Below, in pieces: positions 53,401-61,313 of a stretch of 64,000 nucleotides of DNA. The notes below the pieces were generated by a model that saw only the letters and a program-made list of their open reading frames with translations, did not search any database and had not been told where the DNA came from. The stretch is from Streptomyces sp. 2131.1. GTDB taxonomy: Bacteria; Actinomycetota; Actinomycetes; Streptomycetales; Streptomycetaceae. A program made the position numbers and the translations under genes. Each line of letters starts with the position of its first letter. Within the stretch, counting starts at the first letter, position 1. The stretch is taken from NCBI RefSeq assembly GCF_900105515.1, contig NZ_FNSY01000001.1, forward strand, positions 6,374,001-6,438,000, read 5' to 3'.

Positions 53401-53684
53401 ACGGACTGACCTACGCCGTCTCCTTCGACGACGACGCCCCGCAGCGGGTGAACGTCACCGAGGTGACCGGGGCCGACGACGGGACCATGAACCCCCAGTG
53501 GGCCCGGAACACCTCCGACAACGTCACCCGTACCACCACGGCCCACCGCGTGACCGCCCCCGGTACGCATGTGCTGAAATTCTGGATGGTCGATCCGACG
53601 GTGGTCCTCCAGAACCTGGTGATCGACACCGGCGGCCTCGAACCCAGCTACCTGGGCCCGCCGGAGAGCCTCCGGCTGGACTGA
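50493..53684 (+). CDS. GH115 xylan alpha-1,2-glucuronidase, Tat-exported
   Basis: The 1063-residue protein starts with a twin-arginine signal (TSRRAVLGLGLGLTALTATP). The GH115 catalytic region includes RGFFVNDENPALGTWA, LKANYLWPAVWGRAFAEDDP, GTSHEAPMMR, VTLGMRGNGDVSLPDG and DDNWANIRKLP. A helical region and a C-terminal beta domain (about 760-1063) follow. Family GH115 removes (4-O-methyl)glucuronic acid side groups from xylan. The gene follows the GH10 xylanase by 20 bp with its own strong GGAGGAG site, so both are co-expressed. Tat export implies folding, perhaps with cofactor or metal, before secretion. Confidence 0.93.
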   Translation: MDSDTPGTPGRTSRRAVLGLGLGLTALTATPLGSLVGLTGEASATGHGPAPRPTDPGAYISFTAQRGSFPLVREGRATPVLVSDQDWPGIVRVAGDLRDDIARVTGVRPALSHGAVPEAREITIVGTVGRSPLIDRLVADGRLDVSTIRGRWETSLQAVVDHPLPGVERALVIAGSDQRGTIFGAYDVSRGIGVSPWYWWDDVTPVHRDEIHVLPGRHTQGTPAVKYRGFFVNDENPALGTWAPAHFGPGKAPGFEGGFNADFYARVFEVMLRLKANYLWPAVWGRAFAEDDPLNHATAKAYGVVMGTSHEAPMMRGIEEWNRHAVAAVRDSDGNITTPGHDPYGGTGEWSFRRNAEALKAYWADGIRRMKDEDFEGVVTLGMRGNGDVSLPDGDGIELMTEIIATQRQILAEVSGKDVTTIPQVWTLYKEVQRYWDRGLRVPDDVTVVLTDDNWANIRKLPDPADAPREGGYGLYYHFDYVGVGRNYKWVDTASLPNMWDQLHQCHAYGNHGLWVTNVGDLKGNELPTQFFLEYAWNPERWTLDRLPEWEETYARQNFGERQAAEIAAVLRTYARLQSRRKPELLNRRITLDPAKDPATDSSAVVYDDQASPFSLVHYRELERVTEEWRLLGERAARIARRLPASAQDAWYELVGYEVAATANLYALREAEFTNIHYASQGRALTNALAATAEARLADDFALADRFNAKIAGGKWQGFQTQPHIDYGDVERYGPNAPWQQPEIDNVAIKDVLFPAVTRIDLPAGARMGVAVDGSTAWWPHEAAPAVLPVFSPYQTRPAQYIEVFNRGRDPFDYRVRTGASWLTADRVRGRVTTQDRITLRVDWGRAPKGVTRVPVTVGGPDGAEVVVTAVIDRPALSRSRLGGFVEAGGYVSIAADHYHRAVGGRGITWQRIPDIGRTGAGMEPFPVTAARQTPGGRSPRLEYRVSLFTTGPVIVHAYLSPRNNALPTDGLTYAVSFDDDAPQRVNVTEVTGADDGTMNPQWARNTSDNVTRTTTAHRVTAPGTHVLKFWMVDPTVVLQNLVIDTGGLEPSYLGPPESLRLD

Positions 53685-53720
53685 GCCCGGGGGACCGGAA
53701 CGCGTGGAAGGTACGGAGCG

Positions 53721-54089
53721 ATGACGAACGAGCGCGAGGACACCGGCATCCTGGACGTCGCCCCCGCCGGGGCGGAGGTCGCGATCCGGGCCGCCACGCC
53801 GTCCGGCGAGCTCACCTTCCTGTGCACCCCGGCCCGCGCCCGGGAACTGGCCACCGCCCTCGGCTTCGCGGCGGACGAGGCCGAGAGCGGCCCGGCGGAC
53901 CACGTCACCGTCAGGGCCGACGAGCTGCGCCGGGGCGACGTGCGCGACGGCGACCGCCCCATGACGGTCGACGCCGTCCGCACCGACGGGGGCACCGCCC
54001 ATGTCAACTGGTCCTCGGGCGCGGGGCGCAGCTGGAACCAGATGTACGACGCGGCCGCCTCCATCCCTCTCCGCCGCCGAGGGGCGTGA
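53721..54089 (+). CDS. Small hypothetical protein
   Basis: A 122-residue soluble protein with a GGAG site before its ATG. It is rich in Ala, Asp and Arg, with a beta-strand-like middle (EVAIRAATPSGELTFLCTPARAR) and a C-terminal part (TAHVNWSSGAGRSWNQMYDA). I do not recognise the family. It follows GH115 by 36 bp on the same strand and may be read through from the xylan operon. The composition and GC3 bias look like a real gene. Confidence 0.65.
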   Translation: MTNEREDTGILDVAPAGAEVAIRAATPSGELTFLCTPARARELATALGFAADEAESGPADHVTVRADELRRGDVRDGDRPMTVDAVRTDGGTAHVNWSSGAGRSWNQMYDAAASIPLRRRGA

Positions 54090-54191
54090 GGCGGGCGCCT
54101 GAGCAACCCCCGGCCACGCGCCCGGCCCGCTCGCGCGCCGCCCCCGCGTGAGGCGCACCCTGGAGGGGAGACCTCACGGAGGTGAAGCGCC

Positions 54192-54470
54192 ATGACCCGA
54201 ACCGCTGTCGGCTGGCACATCGAGCTCGAATTCGAGGAGGACACCCACCGCACCCGTGCGGCCGCCCTGGTGCGGCTCTCCGACGGAAAGGAGGTACGCG
54301 CCCACGGCTACGCCAGCCGCCATCCCTCGGACTCCGAGCAGCCCCGGGTGGGGGAGGAGATCGCCGGAGCCCGCGCCCTCAACGAACTGGCGATGAAGCT
54401 GCTGACCAAGGCCCACGACGAGATCGACGAGGCGGCCGGCCGCAGCTCGTACCCTCTGAAGCCCCGCTGA
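54192..54470 (+). CDS. DUF1876 (dsRBD-fold) family protein
   Basis: The 92-residue protein matches DUF1876: TAVGWHIELEFEEDTHRTRAAALVRL (strands 1-2), then YASRHPSDSEQPRVGEE, with a C-terminal helix ALNELAMKLLTKAHDEIDEA. The fold resembles a double-stranded RNA-binding domain, but the function is unknown. The family is common in Streptomyces, often as stress-linked small proteins. A GGAGG site precedes the ATG. Confidence 0.88.
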   Translation: MTRTAVGWHIELEFEEDTHRTRAAALVRLSDGKEVRAHGYASRHPSDSEQPRVGEEIAGARALNELAMKLLTKAHDEIDEAAGRSSYPLKPR

Positions 54471-54510
54471 CCGGGATCCGCCGGACGACTTGTACGAGAG
54501 CTGCCGTAAT

Positions 54511-54545
54511 TTGACGGGCATCGTAGTACGGGATGTATCGTACTA
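54511..54545 (+). promoter_or_regulatory. Promoter and palindromic operator of OYE gene
   Basis: TTGACG (54511-54516), 17-bp spacer and TGTATC (54534-54539) form a plausible promoter. Overlapping the -10 is the inverted repeat TAGTACG-N8-CGTACTA (54524-54530 and 54539-54545). A MarR- or TetR-type redox repressor is the likely binder, but no such gene is adjacent. Confidence 0.65.
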
Positions 54546-54581
54546 GCGAAACCTTCCGTACCCGGCGAAACGGAGTCCGTC

Positions 54582-55679
54582 GTGAGTGCCCTCTTCGAGC
54601 CCTACACCCTCAGGTCGCTTGTGGTGCCCAACCGGGTGTGGATGGCGCCCATGTGCCAGTACAGCGCCGCGGTGGAGGGGCCCGAGACGGGTGTGCCGGG
54701 CGACTGGCACTTCGCCCACCTCGCGGCCCGCGCCACCGGCGGCACCGGCCTGATCCTCACCGAGGCCACGGCGGTCAGCCCCGAGGGCCGGATCAGCCCG
54801 GCCGACCTCGGCATCTGGAACGACGCCCAGGCCGAGGCGTTCCGGCGCGTCACCGACTTCGTCAAGGCGCAGGGCTCCGTGGTGGGCATCCAGCTCGCCC
54901 ATGCCGGCCGCAAGGCGTCGACCGCCGCGCCCTGGACCGGTGGCGGCCCCGTCGGCCCGGACGCGCACGGCTGGACCCCGGTCGCCCCGAGCCCGCTGCC
55001 CTTCGACGAGGGCTACCCGGTGCCGCACGAGCTGACCGCCGACGAGATCGCCGGCGTCGTCGACGACTTCCGCGACGCCGCCCGCCGCGCTCTCGAAGCG
55101 GGCTTCCAGGTCGCGGAGGTGCACGGGGCGCACGGCTACCTCATCGGCCAGTTCCTCTCCCCGCACACCAACCGCCGCACCGACGAGTACGGCGGCAGCT
55201 ACGAGAACCGCGTCCGCTTCGCCCTCCAGGTCGTCGACGCCGTGCGCGAGGTGTGGCCCGAGGACCTGCCGGTCTTCTTCCGCGTCTCCGCGACGGACTG
55301 GCTCACCGAGAACCCCGAGGACGAGCGCGAGGGCTGGACCGCCGACGAGACCGTGCGCCTCGCGGCGCAGCTCAAGGAGCACGGAGTCGACCTGCTCGAC
55401 GTCTCCACCGGCGGCAACGCGCCCCGTGCCCGCATCTCGACCGGCCCCGGCTACCAGGTGCCCTTCGCCGAGCGCGTCAAGAAGGAGACCTCGCTGCCCG
55501 TGGCGGCCGTCGGGCTCATCACCGACCCGCAGCACGCGGAGAAGATCCTCACCGAGGGGCGCGCGGACGCCGTCCTCCTCGGCCGCGAGCTGCTGCGCAA
55601 CCCCTCCTGGGCCAGGGACGCCGCCCGTGCGCTGAACGGCACCGTACACGCTCCCGTCCCGTACGGCTACGCGATCTGA
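54582..55679 (+). CDS. Old Yellow Enzyme (NADH:flavin oxidoreductase, YqjM class)
   Basis: The 365-residue FMN TIM-barrel ene-reductase has class III OYE features: NRVWMAPMCQYSA with the redox-sensing Cys and Tyr, GIQLAHAGRKAST, EVHGAHGYLIGQFLSPHTN with the substrate-binding His pair, and YGGSYENRVRF. It reduces activated alkenes using NAD(P)H and often protects against electrophiles. The GTG start gives the usual family length. A palindromic operator overlaps its promoter, and a strong hairpin follows the stop. Confidence 0.94.
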   Translation: MSALFEPYTLRSLVVPNRVWMAPMCQYSAAVEGPETGVPGDWHFAHLAARATGGTGLILTEATAVSPEGRISPADLGIWNDAQAEAFRRVTDFVKAQGSVVGIQLAHAGRKASTAAPWTGGGPVGPDAHGWTPVAPSPLPFDEGYPVPHELTADEIAGVVDDFRDAARRALEAGFQVAEVHGAHGYLIGQFLSPHTNRRTDEYGGSYENRVRFALQVVDAVREVWPEDLPVFFRVSATDWLTENPEDEREGWTADETVRLAAQLKEHGVDLLDVSTGGNAPRARISTGPGYQVPFAERVKKETSLPVAAVGLITDPQHAEKILTEGRADAVLLGRELLRNPSWARDAARALNGTVHAPVPYGYAI

Positions 55680-55711
55680 CCCAACCTCAGGGCATTCCGT
55701 TTCGCCCTCGG

Positions 55712-55748
55712 CCGCCCCCTTCGCACCCATGGTGTGCGAAGGGGGCGG
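55712..55748. terminator. Terminator hairpin after OYE gene
   Basis: A perfect 15-bp stem (55712-55726 with 55734-55748; arm CCGCCCCCTTCGCAC) with a 7-base loop lies 33 bp after the OYE stop. It insulates the GH2 gene downstream. Confidence 0.8.
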
Positions 55749-55785
55749 TCTGCGTGGACCGTCTGCCGGGCTCGCGGCGACCATA

Positions 55786-55885
55786 TTTTCTATCGTTGAA
55801 AAATCCTCGCGCACGACTGTTGTTTTGCGTTTGATGCTGTGGCTCAATGTTCGATTGTGTGCTGTGCCTCACAGGTTCGAGGCAC
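55786..55885 (+). promoter_or_regulatory. AT-rich promoter and leader of GH2 gene
   Basis: The 160 bp before the GH2 start are unusually AT-rich. TTTTC-N7-GAAAA (55786-55790 and 55798-55802) is a possible LacI-family operator. A hairpin GTGCCTC/GAGGCAC (55864-55870 and 55879-55885) lies in the leader close to the ribosome site. Both are suggestive only. Confidence 0.4.
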
Positions 55886-55911
55886 TTCAGCTCTCTCGAC
55901 AGGACGACGCC

Positions 55912-58900
55912 TTGAGACCACAAACGCCCCGCCCCCGCGCACTGTTCAGGACAGCGGCCTGCGCCGCCGCGCTGTTGATCCCCCTCGGTGCGACCCTCGT
56001 CCCGGCCGCCGCGGCCGCTCCGGCGAGCGCCGCCTCGACCACCTTCAAGGCCGGTGACCCGGCCACCACCGTCCACGGGCTGAAGGGCGAGTACTTCAGC
56101 ATGTCCGCGCCCGGCGCGCGGGACTTCGCCAAGCTCGGCGGGGTCGCCCTCGACCCGAACATCAACTTCCCCGGCCTCACCGGCACGTTCGAGTCGACCA
56201 CCGGCCAGACCGAGAACACCACCGCCCGCTGGACCGGTTTCCTCACCGCCCCCGAGGACGGTGACTACACCTTCTCCGCCAGTGGCGACAACGGCTTCCG
56301 GCTGTTCATCGACGGCAAGGCCGTCATCGACCACTGGGAGCCCGACTGGGACAACGAGCAGACCAGCAAGCCGATATCGCTGAAGGCCGGCGAGGCGCAC
56401 GAGTTCAAGCTGGAGATGTTCCAGGACACCGGCGGCGCCAACATGTTCCTGCGCTGGTCCAGCGCGAAGCTGGCCAAGCAGTTCGTCCCGGAGTCCGCCT
56501 TCACCCCGCCCGCCGACTTCGAGGTCTACCCCGTCGGGCTGAGTGTCGCGGACAACGGCACCGAGCTGCACGCCGTCTTCGACGACAAGGTCAGCGACTA
56601 CGCGGACCTGAAGAACCACCTCACCGTCGAAGCCGACACCACCCCGATGCCGGTCAAGTCCGTCACCCGGGCCCGCGGCGGCAAGGAACTCGTCGTCAAG
56701 CTGGACGCGGCGGTCCTCAAGGACCAGCGCGTCAAGATCGCGTACGACGGGAAGGCCGGCCTCAAGGCGGGCGGCGAGACCGTCCCCGAGATCAACCGCA
56801 CGGCCACCAACAACTCCACGCACCGTCTCACCACCAAGTGGGGCGACAAGGTCGACCGCAACCACCCGCTGCCCGAGTACCCCCGGCCGCAGCAGGTGCG
56901 CGACAAGTGGAAGAACCTCAACGGCCAGTGGGAGTTCGCCGGCGCCAAGGCGGGCGAGAAGCCCGTCTTCGGCAAGAAGCTCGACGAGCGCATCACCGTT
57001 CCGTACCCGGTCGAGTCGCAGCTCTCCGGCCTGGAGCGCCACGAAGACCACATGTTCTACCGCAAGCTCGTCACCGTCCCGCAGAACTGGGCCGTCAAGG
57101 CGGACAAGCACGGCAAGAAGAACCGGCTCAAGCTCAACTTCGGTGCCGTCGACTACCAGGCGACCGTCTGGGTCAACGGCAAGAAGGTCGCCGAGCACAC
57201 CGGCGGCTACACCGCCTTCACCGCCGACATCACCGACGCGATCAAGGGCAGCGGCCCCCAGGAGATCGTCGTCGGAGTCACCGACACCACCGGCGCCGAC
57301 CAGCCCACCGGCAAGCAGTCGGCCAACCCGGGCGGCATCTTCTACACCGCCTCCTCCGGTATCTGGCAGACCGTCTGGATGGAGCCCGTCGCCCCGGCGG
57401 CCGTCGACTCCCTGACGACCACCCCGGACATCGGCAAGGGCAACCTCGCCCTGACGGTCAACTCCGACAACGCCTCGAAGTCCGCGACGGTCACCGCCGT
57501 CGCCCGGGACAAGAAGGGCAAGGTCGTCGGCAGGATCAGCGGCCCGGCCAACCGCGAGCTGAGCCTCCCGGTCGCCAAGCAGCACCTGTGGTCGCCCGAC
57601 GACCCGTACCTGTACGACCTGGAGGTCACCCTCAAGGACGGCAGCTCCAAGGACACCGTCGACAGCTACTTCGGCATGCGGTCCGTCGGCATCGCCGACG
57701 TCGGCGGCTACCAGAAGATCGTCCTCAACGGGAAGCCGTTCTTCTCGCTCGCCCAGCTCGACCAGGGCTTCTACCCGGACGGTCTGAACACCGCGCCCAG
57801 TGACGACGCGCTGGTCTTCGACCTGAAGGCGCAGAAGGACCTCGGCTTCAACTCCGTGCGCAAGCACATCAAGGTCGAGCCCGCCCGCTGGTACTACCAC
57901 GCCGACCAGCTCGGTCTGTTCGTGTGGCAGGACTTCGTCTCCGGCAACCTCACCAACGAGAAGGGCCACCAGGCCTTCATCGACCAGGGCGCCGAGGAGA
58001 TGGAGCAGCTCCACAACTACCCCTCGATCGGTTCCTGGATCGTCTTCAACGAAGGCTGGGGCGAGTGGGACCGCACCGAGACCGGCAAGATCACCGAGAA
58101 GGTCCAGGCCGCCGACCCCTCCCGGATCGTCAACGCCCACAGCGGTGTCAACTGCTGCAACTCGAAGGGTGACTCGGGCAAGGGCGACATCATCGACCAC
58201 CACGACTACAACAACACCGACCCGGCCTTCCCGGACGCCACCCGCGCCGCGATGGACGGCGAGCACGGCGGCTTCACCCTGCGGATGCCCGGCCACATGT
58301 GGCCCGGCGCCCCGACCGCGATCTACAGCGGTGTCGCCGACAAGGCCGCGCTGACCGCCAAGTACGTCGAGAACACCCGCAAGTACTACCTGGAAGCGGC
58401 CGGCGCCGAACTCTCCGGCTCCATCTACACCCAGGTGACCGACCTGGAGAACGAGCTCAACGGCCTCTGGACGTACGACCGCCGCGAGATCAAGGTGGAC
58501 GCCGCCCAGGTCCGTAAGATCAACCAGGAGGTCATCGCCGCCGGCGCCGCGGCGGGCACCCGCACCCCCGTCAAGGGCGGCGGCTCCTGGTCGCTGGACG
58601 AGAACAAGGGCACCAAGGCCGCCGACAGCGGCCCGAACCACAAGGACCTCACCCTCTCCGAGGGCACGTCCTGGACCACCGGCGTGCACGGCTCGGCGCT
58701 GAAGTTCAACGGTGAGGGCCAGTACGCGGAGACCGACGGACCGGTCGTCGACACCACCGGCGACTACACCGTCTCGGCCTGGGCCTCCCTGGACGCCCTC
58801 CCGGGCAACTACGGCACCGTCGTCAGCCAGGACGGCCGGCGCCAGGAGAACCCGTTCTACCTCCAGTACGGCCAGGGCGCGTTCGCCTTCTCCACCCCCG

Positions 58901-59187
58901 GCGCCCACCGCGCCCGGGCGGAGATGACCCCGGAGCTCGGCCACTGGTACCACCTGGTCGGCGTCCGCAGCGGTGACCAGATCAAGCTGTACGTGGACGG
59001 CAAGCTCGCCTCCACCGCCGCGGCAGGATCGGCCGACGTCAGCAGCGGCGCCCTGTCCGTGGGCCGTGCCAAGTGGTCGGGCAACGACACCGACTTCTGG
59101 AACGGCTCCGTGGACCAGGTGCAGGTGTACGACAAGGCGCTCACCGACCAGGAGGTGACCGCTCTGTACGACGGGGGGAAGGCGTAA
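55912..59187 (+). CDS. Secreted GH2 glycoside hydrolase with PA14 and LamG domains
   Basis: The 1091-residue secreted enzyme has a signal peptide (ACAAALLIPLGATLVPAAAAA), a PA14 domain (about 45-190; GLKGEYFSM, NGFRLFIDGKAVIDHW), an Ig-like segment (about 195-300), then GH2 sugar-binding, immunoglobulin-like and TIM-barrel domains. The acid/base Glu is in WIVFNEGWGEWD (around 715) and the nucleophile Glu in DGEHGGFTL (around 782). A C-terminal LamG/concanavalin-like domain (about 880-1091) closes the protein. TTG at 55912 is chosen because AGGAC precedes it and it starts the signal peptide. Substrate is unknown; beta-galactosidase, mannosidase and glucuronidase activities all occur in GH2. 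Confidence 0.9.
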   Translation: MRPQTPRPRALFRTAACAAALLIPLGATLVPAAAAAPASAASTTFKAGDPATTVHGLKGEYFSMSAPGARDFAKLGGVALDPNINFPGLTGTFESTTGQTENTTARWTGFLTAPEDGDYTFSASGDNGFRLFIDGKAVIDHWEPDWDNEQTSKPISLKAGEAHEFKLEMFQDTGGANMFLRWSSAKLAKQFVPESAFTPPADFEVYPVGLSVADNGTELHAVFDDKVSDYADLKNHLTVEADTTPMPVKSVTRARGGKELVVKLDAAVLKDQRVKIAYDGKAGLKAGGETVPEINRTATNNSTHRLTTKWGDKVDRNHPLPEYPRPQQVRDKWKNLNGQWEFAGAKAGEKPVFGKKLDERITVPYPVESQLSGLERHEDHMFYRKLVTVPQNWAVKADKHGKKNRLKLNFGAVDYQATVWVNGKKVAEHTGGYTAFTADITDAIKGSGPQEIVVGVTDTTGADQPTGKQSANPGGIFYTASSGIWQTVWMEPVAPAAVDSLTTTPDIGKGNLALTVNSDNASKSATVTAVARDKKGKVVGRISGPANRELSLPVAKQHLWSPDDPYLYDLEVTLKDGSSKDTVDSYFGMRSVGIADVGGYQKIVLNGKPFFSLAQLDQGFYPDGLNTAPSDDALVFDLKAQKDLGFNSVRKHIKVEPARWYYHADQLGLFVWQDFVSGNLTNEKGHQAFIDQGAEEMEQLHNYPSIGSWIVFNEGWGEWDRTETGKITEKVQAADPSRIVNAHSGVNCCNSKGDSGKGDIIDHHDYNNTDPAFPDATRAAMDGEHGGFTLRMPGHMWPGAPTAIYSGVADKAALTAKYVENTRKYYLEAAGAELSGSIYTQVTDLENELNGLWTYDRREIKVDAAQVRKINQEVIAAGAAAGTRTPVKGGGSWSLDENKGTKAADSGPNHKDLTLSEGTSWTTGVHGSALKFNGEGQYAETDGPVVDTTGDYTVSAWASLDALPGNYGTVVSQDGRRQENPFYLQYGQGAFAFSTPGAHRARAEMTPELGHWYHLVGVRSGDQIKLYVDGKLASTAAAGSADVSSGALSVGRAKWSGNDTDFWNGSVDQVQVYDKALTDQEVTALYDGGKA

Positions 59188-59220
59188 CACCCCGCCTGTA
59201 GCACCCCGCCCCTCAGGACC

Positions 59221-59261
59221 GCTCCCGGCGGTGCGCGGCACGAGCCCGCACCGCCGGGAGC
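59221..59261. terminator. Bidirectional terminator hairpin
   Basis: A perfect 15-bp stem (59221-59235 with 59247-59261) and 11-base loop lie between the convergent GH2 and LacI genes. Confidence 0.8.
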
Positions 59262-59282
59262 TTCCGGCTGTTCGCGCCCCTG

Positions 59283-60287
59283 CTACGCCCCGCTGCTCTC
59301 CCGCACCAGCAGCCGGTGCGGCACCACGATCCTGCGCGCCGGCAGCTCCGCCAGCCGCCCGAGCACACGCTCGCTGAGGCACTGCACCGCCCGCTCCGCG
59401 ATCTGCGCCAGGTCGGGCGAGACCGTGGTCAGCGAAGGGGTCGAGAACCGCCCGTCCTCGATGTCGTCGAAGCCCGCCAGAGCCAGGTCCTCGGGCACCC
59501 GCACCCCCTGTTCGCCGCACGCCCGCAGCGCCCCCAGGGCCAGTTCGTCGCTGAAGCAGAACACCGCGTCCGGGCGCTCCGGCAGAAGCAGCAGTTCGCG
59601 CAGCGCCCGCGTCCCCTCCTCACGGTGCAGATCCGCCACTTCCACCTCGGCGACCGGGGCGAGCCCCGCCTCCGCGAGGCCCTGCCGGAAGCCGTCGGCG
59701 CGCAGCTCCGCCGTGCCGTGCCCCAGCGCGGACTGGAGCCCGATCGCGGCGACCCGACGGCGGCCGGCCGCCACCAGGTGCCGGGCGGCGTCCCGGGCCG
59801 CCGCCACGTTGTCCAGCGCCACGTGGTCGATGGACCCGTGCGGATCGAGTTCGCCGAGGACGACGAGCGGCAGCCCGCCCGCGAGCGAGGCCAGTCCGGC
59901 CGGGGGAGTCGACCAGGGGCTGATGATCATCCCGTCCACCTGGTGACCCTCGGAGCCGTCCAGCAGCCGCCGCTCCAGCTCCGCGCGGCCCCCGGTGCGC
60001 TCCAGGAGCACCGTCCAGCCGCGCTCCTGGGCCGCGTCGATGAGGAGGCCCGTCAGCGCCCCGAAGTAGGGGGAGTGGATCTCCGGGACGGCCACGCCGA
60101 TGAGGCCCGTGCGGCCCTGACGGAGGTTGCGGGCGGCGAGATTGGGCCGGTAGCCCAGCTCCTCCACCGCGGCCATGACCCGGGCCCGGGTCGCCGGGGC
60201 GACGGCGGCCGCGTTGCTCACCACGTTGGAGACGGTCCTGACGGACACGCCCGCGAGCGCGGCGACGTCCTTGAGTCTCGCTGCCAC
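59283..60287 (-). CDS. LacI-family regulator of the GH2/PhyH locus
   Basis: The 334-residue regulator has a LacI helix-turn-helix at its start (RLKDVAALAGVSVRTVSNVV, then the hinge LGYRPNLAARNLRQGRTG) and a sensor domain (about 60-330; VAVPEIHSPYFGALTGLL, FCFSDELALGALRACGEQG, LALAGFDDIEDGRF). GTG 60287 has AGGAG ten bases upstream; the longer frame lacks similarity. It is divergent from the PhyH gene, with a perfect LacI-type palindrome between them, and convergent with the PA14-GH2 gene. It probably controls some or all of this carbohydrate locus. The inducer is unknown. Confidence 0.9.
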   Translation of the reverse strand: MAARLKDVAALAGVSVRTVSNVVSNAAAVAPATRARVMAAVEELGYRPNLAARNLRQGRTGLIGVAVPEIHSPYFGALTGLLIDAAQERGWTVLLERTGGRAELERRLLDGSEGHQVDGMIISPWSTPPAGLASLAGGLPLVVLGELDPHGSIDHVALDNVAAARDAARHLVAAGRRRVAAIGLQSALGHGTAELRADGFRQGLAEAGLAPVAEVEVADLHREEGTRALRELLLLPERPDAVFCFSDELALGALRACGEQGVRVPEDLALAGFDDIEDGRFSTPSLTTVSPDLAQIAERAVQCLSERVLGRLAELPARRIVVPHRLLVRESSGA

Positions 60288-60365
60288 GTTCGGTGCTCCT
60301 GCTCTCTGCCGGGGGCTGTGCGCAGTGACCGTAACAGGTGGTGCCGGATCCGCTCGCACAAGGTA

Positions 60366-60391
60366 TTGCCACGTTGTTTGCAACGTTGCAA
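60366..60391. promoter_or_regulatory. Tandem LacI-type operators
   Basis: TTGCAACGTTGCAA (60378-60391) is a perfect 14-base palindrome with the central CG typical of LacI-family sites. A second, imperfect copy, TTGCCACGTTGTTT (60366-60379, 10 of 14 matching), overlaps it at a 12-bp offset. They lie between the divergent LacI and PhyH genes and likely mediate autoregulation and control of PhyH. Confidence 0.75.
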
Positions 60392-60426
60392 TATGGGGGT
60401 GCTCCGAACGAAGGAAGGACCACACC

Positions 60427-61266
60427 ATGACCGAGACCGCGACCACCACCGCCCCCTTCCCGCCTGCCGGGGACGCGGTGCGCGACCTGTACGGCCCGGG
60501 GATCACCGCTTGCCGCGGGGCGTTCGGCCCCGAGTGGGCGGACCGGATGCGCGAGGACATCGACGCCGCCTTCGCGGAGGCGCGCGGACGGGAGGGCGGC
60601 GCGGTCGGCCGCGGCCCCCACCGCTACTACGTGGAGATCCACCCGGAACAGCTGCGGGGCTTCGTGGACCTCGTCGACCACCCCTGGGTCCGCGCGGTCA
60701 GCGAGGCGGTCCTGGGGGCGGACTACCGCATCGTGGAGCTGGGCTTCGACGTGCCGCTGGCCGGTGCGGTGAACCAGCCCTGGCACCGCGACTTTCCGAT
60801 GCCGGAGGAGACCCGCCGCGACCGCAGGCTCACCTCGCTGGCGTTCAACCTCACGGCCGTCGACACCAGGGAGGACATGGGCCCGTTCGAGATCGCGCCC
60901 GGCACGCAGTGGGACGACGACGCCCGCTTCGGGCACGCGATGTTCCCGCGCCGCGAGGACTACCCGCGCTACGAGGCGCTGGCCGAGCGCAAGTACCCGC
61001 AGCGGGGCGACATCTCGGCGCGGTCGGCCCTGACCATCCACCGGGGCACGGCCAACCAGTCGCAGGACCCGCGCCCGGTCCTGGTGCTCGGGGTGGACGC
61101 CCCGGGCGCGGGGAACGACGGCCACCACGACATGGCGGTCACCCGGGGCTTCTGGGAGTCGCTGCCCGAGCGGGTCCGGGCACACCTGGCCTGCCCGGTG
61201 GTCGATGAACTCGCGCCCATCGTGCAGAAGCACACCATCGAGGGCCTGGTGATGGGCGACGCATGA
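60427..61266 (+). CDS. Phytanoyl-CoA dioxygenase (PhyH) family Fe(II)/2-oxoglutarate oxygenase
   Basis: The 279-residue protein has the PhyH-type jelly-roll. The HxD metal motif is in PWHRDFPMPEE (around residue 120), and the distal His is probably in LTIHRGTANQSQ (around 200), with a following Arg for 2-oxoglutarate. GPFEIAPGTQW is a typical strand. Such enzymes hydroxylate small substrates. Here it sits between a LacI regulator and two GH2 enzymes with sugar-binding modules, so a sugar-linked role is possible but not shown. The start follows GGAAGGA. Confidence 0.87.
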   Translation: MTETATTTAPFPPAGDAVRDLYGPGITACRGAFGPEWADRMREDIDAAFAEARGREGGAVGRGPHRYYVEIHPEQLRGFVDLVDHPWVRAVSEAVLGADYRIVELGFDVPLAGAVNQPWHRDFPMPEETRRDRRLTSLAFNLTAVDTREDMGPFEIAPGTQWDDDARFGHAMFPRREDYPRYEALAERKYPQRGDISARSALTIHRGTANQSQDPRPVLVLGVDAPGAGNDGHHDMAVTRGFWESLPERVRAHLACPVVDELAPIVQKHTIEGLVMGDA

Positions 61267-61270
61267 CCGA

Positions 61271-61306
61271 ACCGGGGCCCGGCGGGCAGATCCGCCGGGC
61301 CCCGGT
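61271..61306. terminator. Bidirectional terminator hairpin
   Basis: A perfect 15-bp stem (61271-61285 with 61292-61306) and 6-base loop lie between the convergent PhyH and GH2-CBM42 genes. Confidence 0.8.
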
Positions 61307-61313
61307 GCTCATC

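Noticed and set aside
55687..59520. 1277-codon minus-strand frame opposite the PA14-GH2 gene
   Set aside because: Antisense shadow, crossing two terminator hairpins; the plus strand carries the GH2 catalytic motifs.
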